The notes beneath the pieces are model-generated. The model ran no database searches. It was not told where the DNA came from and saw only the letters and a program-made list of their open reading frames with translations. 64,000 nt of DNA from Sphingobacterium gobiense (GTDB taxonomy: Bacteria > Bacteroidota > Bacteroidia > Sphingobacteriales > Sphingobacteriaceae): the NCBI RefSeq assembly GCF_002980575.1, contig NZ_PVBS01000001.1, forward strand, positions 558,001 to 622,000, read 5' to 3'. Shown here one piece after another: positions 45,823-54,827 of this stretch (its first letter is position 1; every line of letters starts with the position of its first letter). The position numbers and the translations under genes were made by a program.

Positions 45823-47679
45823 ATGGGAGAATGGAACAGAAGAGACTGGATTAAGATTGTCGGACTGGCAACTGCAGGAGTTGCTACGACAAAACTAAAC
45901 GCCTTAGGTCTCGAAAAACTAGGCTTGGATAAATCGTCGATTCATTATGATGATGACGGTGCTTTGTATATACCGCGAGATAAATACGCTTCGCTATTTG
46001 GCCCGACTACGGGTGACCGTGTTCGTCTAGCGGATACGGAACTGTTGATCGAAATTGAAAAAGATTATGCCGTGTATGGCGAAGAAAATAAGTTCGGTGG
46101 TGGTAAAACGATCCGTGATGGTATGGGGCAGTCGGCACGTGCCTTGCGCGACGATGACGTGCTCGATTTTTGTATTAACAACGTGATTATCATCGACCAT
46201 TGGGGGATTGTGAAGGCGGATGTTGGTATCAAAGACGGCAAAATTGTGGGAATAGGTAAGGCAGGGAATCCGGATGTGCAGGATGGTGTGACTCCGGGTA
46301 TGGTTATTGGGCCGTCAACCGAGGTACACGGTGGCGCTGGTTATATTCTTACGGCTGGCGGTGTGGATACACATATTCACTTTATCAGTCCGACGCAGGT
46401 GGAAACCGCGCTATATAGTGGCGTAACGACATTTATTGGTGGGGGTACAGGGCCGGCTGATGGTACGAATGCAACTACAGTGACGCCAGGTAAATGGTTT
46501 ATTCATAAAATGTTGGAAGCATTTGAGGATCTACCGATTAATGTTGGTTTCTTTGGTAAAGGAAATGTAACGGGATTAAAAGCGTTAGAAGAACAGATTG
46601 AAGCCGGAGCTTTAGGATTGAAAATCCATGAAGACTGGGGCGCGACACCTTCTGTTATCGATGCCGCTTTGAAAACGGCAGACAAGTATGATATACAGGT
46701 GGCTATCCACACCGACACATTGAACGAAGCTGGGTTTTTAGAAGACACTGTTGCAGCTATTAATGGTCGTGTAATCCACACGTTCCACACGGAAGGTGCG
46801 GGCGGAGGTCACGCACCGGATATCATTAAGATTTCCATGTATCCCAATGTTATTCCAGCGTCGACGAATCCAACAAAACCGTTCACGATTAACACCGCGG
46901 AGGAGCATTTGGATATGTTAATGGTGTGTCACCATTTGGATAAAAACGTAAAAGAAGATGTGGCCTTTGCTGATTCGCGTATCCGTCCGCAAACTATTGC
47001 AGCAGAAGATATTTTGCAGGATATGGGCGTTTTCTCGATCATGAGTTCGGATAGTCAAGCGATGGGACGTGTGGGAGAGGTAATTTCTAGAACGTGGCAG
47101 ACGGCACATAAAATGAAGGTACAGCGCGGACCGTTAGAGCAAGACAAAGCTACCAACAACGATAACTTCCGTGTGAAACGCTATGTCTCTAAATTTACGA
47201 TCAATCCGGCAAAAGCGCATGGTATCGATCAGTATGTGGGCTCGGTAGAAGTAGGGAAATTTGCAGATCTAGTGCTGTGGAAGCCGGAAATGTTTGGTGT
47301 TAAACCGGAGATGATTATCAAAGGTGGTATGATTCTGAGTTCGAAGATGGGGGATGCGAATGCTTCTATTCCAACACCTCAGCCTATTATTTATCGCCAA
47401 ATGTTTGGTAACTTTGGTAAAGCTAAAACCAAAACATCGTTTAACTTCGTGTCAAAAGCTTCGATCGATAACGGTACGATCAAGTCTTTGGGGTTAGCCA
47501 GAGCATGTTTACCGGTAGAAGGTTGTCGCAATGTCATGAAGAAAGACATGGTACATAACGATGCAACTCCGAATATCGAGGTGAATCCGGAAACCTATGA
47601 AGTAACGGTAGACGGTGTGTTGGCAACTTGTGAACCGCTGGCGGAGCTTCCGATGGCACAACGTTATTTCTTGTTCTAA
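45823..47679 (+). CDS. ureC: Urease subunit alpha (catalytic) with N-terminal Tat-like signal extension
   Basis: A 618-residue UreC, about 50 residues longer than usual. All active-site residues are present, each exactly 50 positions beyond the Klebsiella number. H184 and H186 lie in VDTHIH, carbamylated Lys267 and H269 in [10 protein letters not shown]296 in VAIHTDTL, and H322 in [13 protein letters not shown]369 and H370 lie in MVCHHLD, and D410 in [12 protein letters not shown]. The extension begins [19 protein letters not shown]: a twin arginine (6-7) in an NRRDWIK context, a hydrophobic core and a short polar region, as in Tat signals. ATG 45823 is 15 nt after ureB. A TTG at 45964 would give the standard length but leave a 156-nt gap. 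The domain call is certain; export is inference. Confidence 0.96.
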   Translation: MGEWNRRDWIKIVGLATAGVATTKLNALGLEKLGLDKSSIHYDDDGALYIPRDKYASLFGPTTGDRVRLADTELLIEIEKDYAVYGEENKFGGGKTIRDGMGQSARALRDDDVLDFCINNVIIIDHWGIVKADVGIKDGKIVGIGKAGNPDVQDGVTPGMVIGPSTEVHGGAGYILTAGGVDTHIHFISPTQVETALYSGVTTFIGGGTGPADGTNATTVTPGKWFIHKMLEAFEDLPINVGFFGKGNVTGLKALEEQIEAGALGLKIHEDWGATPSVIDAALKTADKYDIQVAIHTDTLNEAGFLEDTVAAINGRVIHTFHTEGAGGGHAPDIIKISMYPNVIPASTNPTKPFTINTAEEHLDMLMVCHHLDKNVKEDVAFADSRIRPQTIAAEDILQDMGVFSIMSSDSQAMGRVGEVISRTWQTAHKMKVQRGPLEQDKATNNDNFRVKRYVSKFTINPAKAHGIDQYVGSVEVGKFADLVLWKPEMFGVKPEMIIKGGMILSSKMGDANASIPTPQPIIYRQMFGNFGKAKTKTSFNFVSKASIDNGTIKSLGLARACLPVEGCRNVMKKDMVHNDATPNIEVNPETYEVTVDGVLATCEPLAELPMAQRYFLF

Positions 47680-48174
47680 ATGATTGTGTCCAATGGCATA
47701 GCAGGCAATATACGGACAGACGATGCGCTGAAAGAAAAATCTACTGATCGAGTTGAACTGGAATGGTTCGATACCGAAAAACGCATCTTGAGGGTGCGTA
47801 CAGTGGGTGGTCAGGAAATTGGCTTTCGGAATCTACGTGGTGCGCCGCTACAGGATGGCGACATCCTGTTTGAGGACGAGCAGCGACGTATCGTTGTTAG
47901 TATATTGCCTTGCCTTTGTCTAATATTTCATCCCCGCGACTACATAGAAATGGCCAGAATCTGTTTTGAGATCGGTAATCGCCATTTACCGATTTACATT
48001 AATGAAACTGCGGAGGTAATATTGGCCTATGAGTCACCCCTGCATCAATTATTGATCAACGGTGACTATAGGGTTACGGTAGATACACGAGTGATTCTGC
48101 AAACGCATACGTTAAAAATGCACGAGTGGTCAACAAAAACAAAATTTAATATAACATTAGCAAAAGGCGAATGA
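47680..48174 (+). CDS. ureE: Urease accessory protein UreE, first copy
   Basis: A 164-residue UreE, the nickel metallochaperone that hands Ni2+ to the UreG-UreF-UreD complex. VELEWFDTEKRILRVRTVGG begins the N-terminal peptide-binding domain. The C-terminal metal-binding domain has FEIGNRHLPIY with the bridging His102. A PCLC motif (78-81) lies between them. The C-terminus is not His-rich as in Klebsiella. It starts directly after the ureC stop and overlaps ureF by 4 nt (ATGA). Confidence 0.95.
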   Translation: MIVSNGIAGNIRTDDALKEKSTDRVELEWFDTEKRILRVRTVGGQEIGFRNLRGAPLQDGDILFEDEQRRIVVSILPCLCLIFHPRDYIEMARICFEIGNRHLPIYINETAEVILAYESPLHQLLINGDYRVTVDTRVILQTHTLKMHEWSTKTKFNITLAKGE

Positions 48175-48857
48175 ATCCATTACTGACGTTGCTGCAAATT
48201 AATGATTCTGTTTTCCCGATAGGAAGTTTTACACATTCCTATGGCTTGGAAACGTATATCCATAAAGGTATAGTACACGATAGTAAATCTACCGAAGCTT
48301 ATGCCGAAAAGATGTTGCGCTATAACTTCTTTTATAATGACGCGGCATTTTTCCACGAAACTTGGAAAATATGTGAGAAGAAGGCATTGAAGCAAAAATT
48401 GATCGAACTTGACAGCTTTATTACATCGCTTAAGTCACCTTATGAAATTAGAGAAGCCAGTAAAAAGTTGGCGATTCGGTTTCTGAAAGTGGTTGAAAGC
48501 TTCCAGTCGGTAAGGCGCTGCAAAACCTATTTGGAAGCTATTCAAGCGGGCGAAGCACACGGGCATTACCCGATGGCATTTGCGATGTATGCCCACGCTC
48601 AAAATATCACTTTGGAGGATGGCTTGAGTGCTTTTTATTATAATTCTTTAAATGGAATTGTAACCAATTGTGCCAAACTTGTTCCGATCAGTCAAATGGA
48701 TGGGCAGAAGATTCTTTTTAAACTCCAGCCTTTGATAAAAGAACTGGTCAATAAGCAGGCGGATATGGATCCAGACATGATAGGGAACTGTTGTGTCGTA
48801 CAGGATATTCGTTGCATGCAGCATGAAAAACTTTATACAAGAATTTATATCTCTTAA
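48171..48857 (+). CDS. ureF: Urease accessory protein UreF
   Basis: A 228-residue all-helical UreF, the scaffold joining UreD and UreG on apo-urease and gating GTP hydrolysis. The N-terminal signature [20 protein letters not shown] is intact, followed by [29 protein letters not shown] and the C-terminal [13 protein letters not shown] also fit. Length is normal. ureG follows after 8 nt. Confidence 0.95.
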   Translation: MNPLLTLLQINDSVFPIGSFTHSYGLETYIHKGIVHDSKSTEAYAEKMLRYNFFYNDAAFFHETWKICEKKALKQKLIELDSFITSLKSPYEIREASKKLAIRFLKVVESFQSVRRCKTYLEAIQAGEAHGHYPMAFAMYAHAQNITLEDGLSAFYYNSLNGIVTNCAKLVPISQMDGQKILFKLQPLIKELVNKQADMDPDMIGNCCVVQDIRCMQHEKLYTRIYIS

Positions 48858-48865
48858 TCATCAAG

Positions 48866-49477
48866 ATGGAAAGAAATTATGTGAAAATAGGCGTGGCCGG
48901 TCCGGTAGGTTCCGGAAAGACGGCCTTGATTGAAAGATTAACAAGATCGATGTCAGAAGATTACAGCATCTGTGTTGTTACAAATGATATATATACGCGC
49001 GAAGATGCGCAGTTTCTACAGAAAAATTCGGCATTACCGGCGGAACGCATTGCAGGCGTGGAAACAGGCGGATGTCCACATACGGCTATCCGTGAAGATG
49101 CATCCATGAATATTGAAGCAGTGGAGGATCTGGCGCAGAAGTTCCCGGATACACAAATCATCTTTATAGAAAGTGGGGGTGATAATCTTACGGCTACGTT
49201 TAGCCCCGATTTAGCAGATGTAACCATCTTTGTAATTGATGTGGCCGAGGGCGAAAAGATCCCACGGAAAGGCGGACCGGGAATCACACGTTCGGATTTA
49301 TTGCTGATTAATAAGATAGATTTGGCTCCTTATGTGAACGCTGATTTGGGCGTAATGGAAAGTGATGCTAAAAGAATGCGAGGCGAACGGCCATTTATCT
49401 TTACGAACCTAATGACGTTGCAAGGACTCGAAGATGTCAAAAATTGGATTAAAAAACATGCTTTATTAGAGCAATAA
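48866..49477 (+). CDS. ureG: Urease accessory GTPase UreG
   Basis: A 203-residue SIMIBI GTPase that drives nickel insertion. P-loop [17 protein letters not shown] (residues 9-25), the nickel-binding Cys-Pro-His in [15 protein letters not shown] (C70, H72), switch region [17 protein letters not shown], and [12 protein letters not shown] for guanine recognition. Length and motifs are standard. It lacks the His-rich N-terminus of some plant and actinobacterial forms. A second nickel GTPase, HypB, is encoded 1.4 kb downstream. Confidence 0.98.
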   Translation: MERNYVKIGVAGPVGSGKTALIERLTRSMSEDYSICVVTNDIYTREDAQFLQKNSALPAERIAGVETGGCPHTAIREDASMNIEAVEDLAQKFPDTQIIFIESGGDNLTATFSPDLADVTIFVIDVAEGEKIPRKGGPGITRSDLLLINKIDLAPYVNADLGVMESDAKRMRGERPFIFTNLMTLQGLEDVKNWIKKHALLEQ

Positions 49478-49489
49478 CGGTCGGTATTG

Positions 49490-50494
49490 ATGGATAGTAT
49501 AATCAAGATTAATGTAGAACGGGAAGGGCATCGGAGTCTGTTAAAGGAGAGCTACCATAATGCACCATATAAACTCACGCATTATGGTTCGCCCCGAGCA
49601 CAGGATCATTTGGAAATGATTATCATGAGTGCTTCTCCGGGGATTTTGGACAAAGATTCGCTGGTAATCGATGTACACGTAAAAGAAAATGCGCATTTGA
49701 AACTTTTTACGCAGTCTTTTAATAAGCTACATCCCATGAAAGAGGGTGCTTCTCAAGAGACGAATGTACGATTGGACAAGGATAGTGTTTTTAACTACGT
49801 GCCACATCCCGTAACCCCTTTTAAGGATTCTATTTTTAAGACGGTCAATACGATCCATGTCAATGATGATGCAACCTTGATTTGGGGTGATATTATCAGT
49901 GCTGGAAGAATACATCGAAACGAAGTGTTTGCTTTCCAAAAATTGCACAGCATCACACGTATTTATAAAGATGGCAAATTGCTGGTGACGGATAATCAGT
50001 GTTTATTACCCCGGGAGCAACCGGTATCTGATATGTTGTTTTTTGAAGGATATACGCATCAGGCGACTTTGTTTTATTGTGGCCCATTCGCGAAGCTAAT
50101 GAAAGACGAGATGGATGAGATTCTAACGATGGAGTATGAGGATGTCTCGTTTGGATTTACTGAATGTGCGAATAACACACTCTTGCTGCGTGCAGTGGGT
50201 ACCGATGGTGAATTATTGTATAGTTTTTTAACCATGTTGGCGCAAATGTGTTGGGTCTTTACCCATGATCAATTAGCGGTAAAAGCGGAAGAAGCGATGA
50301 AGCTTGAAGCTGAAACAGCACAGCGAGATGTGGCGAGTACGGATCTCGAGGATACACCAAAGAGAACAGAGCCGAAAGGAATAACCTCCAAAACGGTGGA
50401 TACGAAAACGGCTGGCAAAAAGAAGACGGTAAGTAAAGGAAAGAAAGCAATAAAAAAAGACACTGAACGGAAGACAAGTAAGAAAGCGGTTTAA
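49490..50494 (+). CDS. ureD: Urease accessory protein UreD with Lys-rich C-terminal tail
   Basis: A 334-residue UreD (UreH), which binds apo-urease and contains the tunnel that carries nickel from UreG to the active site. LTHYGSPRAQDHLEMIIMSA, GILDKDSLVIDVHVKENAHL and the QSFNKLHPMKEG region fit the family. Its ordinary domain ends near residue 265 (MCWVFTHDQLAVK). The last about 69 residues are low complexity and rich in Lys, Thr and Glu (GKKKTVSKGKKAIKKDTERK), absent from typical 270-290-residue homologues. ATG 49490 is preferred over the TTG one codon earlier. Confidence 0.93.
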   Translation: MDSIIKINVEREGHRSLLKESYHNAPYKLTHYGSPRAQDHLEMIIMSASPGILDKDSLVIDVHVKENAHLKLFTQSFNKLHPMKEGASQETNVRLDKDSVFNYVPHPVTPFKDSIFKTVNTIHVNDDATLIWGDIISAGRIHRNEVFAFQKLHSITRIYKDGKLLVTDNQCLLPREQPVSDMLFFEGYTHQATLFYCGPFAKLMKDEMDEILTMEYEDVSFGFTECANNTLLLRAVGTDGELLYSFLTMLAQMCWVFTHDQLAVKAEEAMKLEAETAQRDVASTDLEDTPKRTEPKGITSKTVDTKTAGKKKTVSKGKKAIKKDTERKTSKKAV

Positions 50495-50508
50495 ATATAC
50501 AGATTGAT

Positions 50509-50856
50509 ATGCACGAGTTAGGTATTGTTAAAGATATTTTTAGAACGTTAGAAGAGGCTTACCCGGATAAATATGAAGCTATTATCAAAATTAATCTGGA
50601 GGCAGGCCTGTTAAGCAGCTTGCAACCGATATTGATTCAGAACGCCTTTGAAGCGTATGTATTGGATGATACAAGGTTTAAAAATACGGAATTAGAAGTA
50701 TCTATATTACCTATCATAGCGTATTGCAAAAGTTGTGATAAACAGTTTGAAGTGAAATATCACCGATTTGTATGCGACTGTGGGGAACCATCAGATCGCA
50801 TAATACAAGGTGAAGAATTAAGAATTAGTCAAGTAACATTTCAGGAGGATAAATAA
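50509..50856 (+). CDS. hypA: HypA nickel metallochaperone
   Basis: A 115-residue HypA (HybF), known for nickel delivery to NiFe hydrogenase and, in Helicobacter pylori, also to urease. The N-terminal Met-His-Glu (MHELGIV) forms the nickel site with His2. The zinc-finger cysteines are at 73 and 76 (CKSC), then 89 and 91 (CDC); the second pair is spaced CxC rather than the common CxxC. It lies 14 nt after ureD and shares a base with hypB (TAATG). No hydrogenase gene is nearby, so urease is the likely client. Confidence 0.92.
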   Translation: MHELGIVKDIFRTLEEAYPDKYEAIIKINLEAGLLSSLQPILIQNAFEAYVLDDTRFKNTELEVSILPIIAYCKSCDKQFEVKYHRFVCDCGEPSDRIIQGEELRISQVTFQEDK

Positions 50857-51569
50857 TGAGTAACCCAACAACCCCAAAGAGTAATCAAATGCCGGTAGGT
50901 TCGGTCCAGTGTGATAATACCACCCTGAATCTATTGAAGGCCAACGATTTCGTGGCGAAAGCAATTCGAGAGCGTCTGAAAGATGTCTGTGTTATTAACG
51001 TATGTTCTTCGCCTGGAAGCGGAAAAACGACTTTGATGCAGGAAACAGGTAAGCGTTTAAGTAGCGAGTTAAACATCGCGGTTTTAGTGGGCGACCCCGA
51101 AACCGAACGGGATGCTGTACGTATGCGCGAAGTTGGCATCAATGCTTTACAAATTGTGACAGGCGGTATGTGTCATATCGAAGCACAGATGGTTTTGCAA
51201 GCACTGGATCATATCAATTTAGAGGGCGTTGATTTGTTGTTTATTGAGAATGTAGGCAATTTGCTTTGCCCTGCTGCATTCGACTTAGGAGAGGATTACC
51301 GCGTCACATTACTGGCTTCTACCGAAGGTGATGATAAACCAAAGAAGTATCCGCGTATGTTCCTAACAAGCGAATTGATGCTCGTTTCAAAAGCAGATTT
51401 ATTGCCTTATGTCCCGTTCTCGATTGAAGCGGTAACAAAAGATGCACGTGAAGTTAATCCCAATTTGGAAATGATATCAATCAGTACACTAAATGGTGAC
51501 GGTATTGATGCATGGTGCAACTGGTTGAAAGAGAAAGTGGCTGCAAAAAAGGCTGTGAGCCTAGCATAA
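50856..51569 (+). CDS. hypB: HypB nickel-incorporation GTPase
   Basis: A 237-residue SIMIBI GTPase. P-loop NVCSSPGSGKTTLMQETGK (49-67), the metal-binding pair C106-H107 in TGGMCHIEAQM, and IENVGNLLCPAAFDLGED with C138; these match the GTPase-domain metal site of HypB. The His-rich or CxxCGC N-terminal nickel-storage region of some HypB proteins is absent. It functions with HypA to load nickel, here presumably for urease. The second ureE follows 11 nt downstream. Confidence 0.93.
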   Translation: MSNPTTPKSNQMPVGSVQCDNTTLNLLKANDFVAKAIRERLKDVCVINVCSSPGSGKTTLMQETGKRLSSELNIAVLVGDPETERDAVRMREVGINALQIVTGGMCHIEAQMVLQALDHINLEGVDLLFIENVGNLLCPAAFDLGEDYRVTLLASTEGDDKPKKYPRMFLTSELMLVSKADLLPYVPFSIEAVTKDAREVNPNLEMISISTLNGDGIDAWCNWLKEKVAAKKAVSLA

Positions 51570-51580
51570 AAACGATAAAA

Positions 51581-51997
51581 ATGCATGCTTCCGATCCAAA
51601 AATAGACTTTTTACCGCTCCAATGGTATGAGGTCAATCGAACAGTAATCAGACGGAAGACCGAGGGAGGCAGTGATGTTTCCCTCTCTCGGTTTCCAAAG
51701 ATGCCTATCCACGACGGCGAGGTTGTCTACGCTACAGATGAGGTTATTGTGAAAGCGCGGATTCAACCTTGTACATGTATCGTGTTATATACGGACGATA
51801 TGGCGACCATTGGAAGCTTTTGCTTTGATGTGGGCAATCGTCATTTGCCTATATTTTGTATAGACGATAAAATCGTCGTGTCTTACGATGGGCGTCTGTT
51901 TCAAGCGCTATTTGGCAAATATGGGGAAAAGGTAAAGATGGAGACCAAAGTACTTGATGCGGAATATGCCATCAAAGCTTTCGGAAATTATCTGTAA
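51581..51997 (+). CDS. ureE: Second UreE-like metallochaperone
   Basis: A 138-residue UreE paralogue. QWYEVNRTVIRRKTEGGSDV matches the N-terminal domain, PCTC (63-66) parallels the PCLC of the first copy, and FDVGNRHLPIFCIDDKIVV holds the metal-site His88. The C-terminus ends early and has no His cluster. It follows hypB rather than the ure genes, so it may specialise in passing nickel between HypAB and UreG. I chose ATG 51581; a longer frame from 51512 overlaps hypB and lacks homology. Confidence 0.85.
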   Translation: MHASDPKIDFLPLQWYEVNRTVIRRKTEGGSDVSLSRFPKMPIHDGEVVYATDEVIVKARIQPCTCIVLYTDDMATIGSFCFDVGNRHLPIFCIDDKIVVSYDGRLFQALFGKYGEKVKMETKVLDAEYAIKAFGNYL

Positions 51998-52017
51998 GAA
52001 GATTGGTACAATATAAA

Positions 52018-53037
52018 ATGATACAAAGATATACAGGTCTAGGTTTTAGATACGCGGCGTTATGGTGGGGTATTGCATTGCTGATGGCGAGCTGTCAACA
52101 AACTACACATAGCCATAAGGAAGGCAGCGCTTATATTGCGGAAGACAGCAGGGGCTTAACAATAACACTAAGCCAGCCTGCAAAACGAGTGGTGGTGCTG
52201 TTTGAACCGATGGTGGACGAACTGTATATGTTGCAGGCAGGGGCAAGCATCGTGGGCATTCCTGAACAGGTGTATCAAAATGAGTCTTCTTATCAGTTTT
52301 TGTCTAAATTAGATAAACGTATAGCGCGTAAAGAAATTGCAACACCCACCTATGGTGGGCGAGCGAATAACGTGGAGTCTATTGTAGGGTTAAGGCCGGA
52401 CTTGGCTATTGTGTATGAGCAAGATAAGGAAACCATCGTTCAGTTGGAAGAGTTAAACATCCCCGTTTATGCTGTTTCCAGCAAAAATAAAGAGCGTATT
52501 TACAAAGAATTACGGGGTGTTGCTACATTAGTGGATAAAGAGGAGCGAGCCGAGGAGCTTATTTCGTATGTAGACGAAGAGTTGATCAAAATGGAAAGAC
52601 CGGTGGATAGCGTTCGTAAAAAGGTATATTATGCCTGGTCCAAGGGGCGTATACTCTCGACTTCCGGCAAGGGTTCACTGATGGATTTATCAATCGAGGC
52701 GGCGGGCGCGACAAATGCTTGCACGTTGGAAATGGAAGCTCCGAATATCGGAGCCGAATCGCTGTATAGCTGGAATCCGGATATTATTGTGCTATGGAAT
52801 TCTAAGCTGGCGGATGTCTATACACTTAAGGAGTTAGCTGCCCTTCCTGCAGTGAAAAATAAAGAGGTGTATGTATTGACACCCACGTTCAATTTTGATC
52901 CACATACCCTTAAATTTATGCTTTTTGCCAAGCAGTTGCGGCATTGGTGTTATCCGGAAGAAAGCGTGGAACTTTTGGAAACCCAAATCCAAGAGGCAAT
53001 GGACAAGCTCTATTACAGTGCGAAGGAGGAGGCCTAA
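52018..53037 (+). CDS. ABC transporter substrate-binding lipoprotein (FecB/BtuF/CeuE type), probably nickel
   Basis: A protein of about 339 residues with a lipobox (ALLMASCQQTTHSHKEG, acylated Cys about 25) and the two-lobe helical-backbone fold of metal-chelate binding proteins. LVVLFEPMVDELYMLQAG-type start (AKRVVVLFEPMVDELYMLQA), NVESIVGLRPDLAIVYEQDK and YSWNPDIIVLWNSKLADVYT are family features. The class carries Fe-siderophores, cobalamin, haem or nickel. Its place between nickel chaperones and a TonB receptor points to nickel; in Helicobacter, CeuE serves this role. ATG 52018 is chosen over TTG 52003. Confidence 0.87.
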   Translation: MIQRYTGLGFRYAALWWGIALLMASCQQTTHSHKEGSAYIAEDSRGLTITLSQPAKRVVVLFEPMVDELYMLQAGASIVGIPEQVYQNESSYQFLSKLDKRIARKEIATPTYGGRANNVESIVGLRPDLAIVYEQDKETIVQLEELNIPVYAVSSKNKERIYKELRGVATLVDKEERAEELISYVDEELIKMERPVDSVRKKVYYAWSKGRILSTSGKGSLMDLSIEAAGATNACTLEMEAPNIGAESLYSWNPDIIVLWNSKLADVYTLKELAALPAVKNKEVYVLTPTFNFDPHTLKFMLFAKQLRHWCYPEESVELLETQIQEAMDKLYYSAKEEA

Positions 53038-54054
53038 ATGATGCAACAGCGTTTGAAGATCCTTCTACTCGTCTTAATGCCACTTGTGGTGTTGTTTTTC
53101 TCACTGTCTTTGGGGAGCACAGGCTATATAGGCATACTGGATTTAACCCACTATACTTGGATGGCTGTACAGCGGTTTTGGAGTGAGATGTTGGGAGAAT
53201 CGTATACTGATACCGAGACTATCCTCTGGCAGGTCCGCTTACCCCGTATTTTACTTACTTTTATGGTTGGAGCTGCATTGGCGGTTTCGGGAGGGGTGTT
53301 GCAAGCCATCTTCAGAAATCCAATTGTCGACCCGTTTTCATTAGGTATATCTTCCGGTGCGGCTTTCGGTGCGGCATTGTCCATGTTGATACCGTTGATA
53401 CCAATTAATCTCTCTGCATTTTTATTTGGGGTGTTAGCGGTGGGAATTACTTATCTCGTATCTTATTCGGGTGTACGGACCTCGCTGATAACGATGGTAC
53501 TGTCGGGAATGATTATAACAGGGGTTTTTACTGCATTCTTGACCATATTGCAGTATTTGAGTGACCCCTATAAATTACAGGCCATTGTGCAATGGACAAT
53601 GGGGAATCTGCATACCGCTTCCTGGGATAAGGTGCAAACGGCATTTTTACCGATAGGGGGTGGATTGGCGGCTATTGCTGCACTTCGCTGGAAGCTCAAT
53701 TTATTGGCGCTTGGTGATCAAGAAGCATTGGCAGTGGGGGTCAATCCCCGAAATATTAAATTTATTATTGTAGGACTTGCAACCATGATTACAGCATCGG
53801 CTGTTGCTTCGGTGGGCATGATTAGTTTATTCGGGTTGATTGTGCCTCATATCAGCCGTATCGTTTTCGGACCTAACAATCAAATAGGTGTTTTCGCTAA
53901 TATGAGTATCGGTGGGACATTTCTGCTGCTGATTGATGATTTCTCACGTGCTGTTATGCCATTTGAAATTCCGGTGGGTGTATTCACCATGATCTTGGGT
54001 GCGCCTTTATTTATTTATCTAATGCGTAAAAATGCTGTAAACTGGAATGCATGA
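53038..54054 (+). CDS. FecCD-family ABC transporter permease
   Basis: A 338-residue inner-membrane permease with about nine to ten helices. FecCD signatures: RLPRILLTFMVGAALAVSGG, LQAIFRNPIVDPFSLGISSG with AAFGAAL, and SVGMISLFGLIVPHISRIVF near the ATPase contact. It pairs with the binding protein upstream (2-nt junction) and the ATPase downstream (4-nt overlap) as a complete importer of a metal or metal complex into the cytoplasm. Confidence 0.95.
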   Translation: MMQQRLKILLLVLMPLVVLFFSLSLGSTGYIGILDLTHYTWMAVQRFWSEMLGESYTDTETILWQVRLPRILLTFMVGAALAVSGGVLQAIFRNPIVDPFSLGISSGAAFGAALSMLIPLIPINLSAFLFGVLAVGITYLVSYSGVRTSLITMVLSGMIITGVFTAFLTILQYLSDPYKLQAIVQWTMGNLHTASWDKVQTAFLPIGGGLAAIAALRWKLNLLALGDQEALAVGVNPRNIKFIIVGLATMITASAVASVGMISLFGLIVPHISRIVFGPNNQIGVFANMSIGGTFLLLIDDFSRAVMPFEIPVGVFTMILGAPLFIYLMRKNAVNWNA

Positions 54055-54827
54055 AAGAGTTGATACAGATTCATAACCTCTCCTTTTCATTCGGAAAGCA
54101 GCAGGTGCTGGCTGAACTGACGGCAAATTTCTATGCGTCGGAGCTGACGGTTATTCTCGGCAGAAACGGGAGCGGAAAATCTACTCTTTTTAATATTCTA
54201 TCGGGTATGGAACGTCTCTATAAAGGCGAAGTGCTGTTTGGCAGTCAAGACCGGAAACACATCAAATCGGGAAAGAACAGTGGTTTTCGGATCGGCTTCA
54301 TGACGCAATTTCACCAGACTACTTTTCCGTTTACCGTGTTCGATGTGGTACTAACAGGTCGAGCCGCATTTTCTAGATTTGCTCCGAGTCAAGTAGACTT
54401 GGATTTGGTGGCGGAAAATCTGCGTGCTTTCCGGTTGTGGCACTTAAAGGATAAACCGTATACGGCGCTTTCGGGAGGGGAGCGGCAATTGGTTTTGCTA
54501 TGCCGCATCTTAGTGCAACAACCGGATGTATTGCTACTCGATGAACCGACAAATCACCTGGACCTGCATTACCAAGTCGCGGTGATGGAACATCTCAAGC
54601 GTTTGGTCGAAACCGGTACAACAGTGGTGTCTGTGATGCATGATCCTAATCTCGCACTTTTATATGGCGATCGATTTTATGTGATGCAAGACAAAAAATT
54701 ACATGAGTTGGAAGAGAAAGACCCGGCTGTGTTGCTTTCCACTTTAGAAAACACGTATAATGTTGCTTTAACAGATGTCCAGCATGCCGGACGAACATTT
54801 ATAATACCTAAACGGAAGCCTTTATGA
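54051..54827 (+). CDS. ABC transporter ATP-binding protein (FepC/BtuD type)
   Basis: A 258-residue ATPase: Walker A ILGRNGSGKSTLFNILSG, Q-loop FMTQFHQTTFPF, signature LSGGERQLVLLCRIL, Walker B VLLLDEPTNHLDL and the switch His in VSVMHDPNLALLYGD. It belongs to the iron-complex/B12 importer class and energises the permease encoded just upstream. Both its start and its end overlap neighbouring genes by 4 nt, showing tight coupling. Confidence 0.96.
   Translation: MKELIQIHNLSFSFGKQQVLAELTANFYASELTVILGRNGSGKSTLFNILSGMERLYKGEVLFGSQDRKHIKSGKNSGFRIGFMTQFHQTTFPFTVFDVVLTGRAAFSRFAPSQVDLDLVAENLRAFRLWHLKDKPYTALSGGERQLVLLCRILVQQPDVLLLDEPTNHLDLHYQVAVMEHLKRLVETGTTVVSVMHDPNLALLYGDRFYVMQDKKLHELEEKDPAVLLSTLENTYNVALTDVQHAGRTFIIPKRKPL

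Noticed and set aside
45964..47679. A shorter UreC starting at an in-frame TTG, giving the standard 571 residues
   Set aside because: It would leave a 156-nt gap after ureB in an otherwise tight operon, while ATG 45823 sits 15 nt after ureB and opens a stop-free, well-formed Tat-like signal. It remains the main alternative to test.
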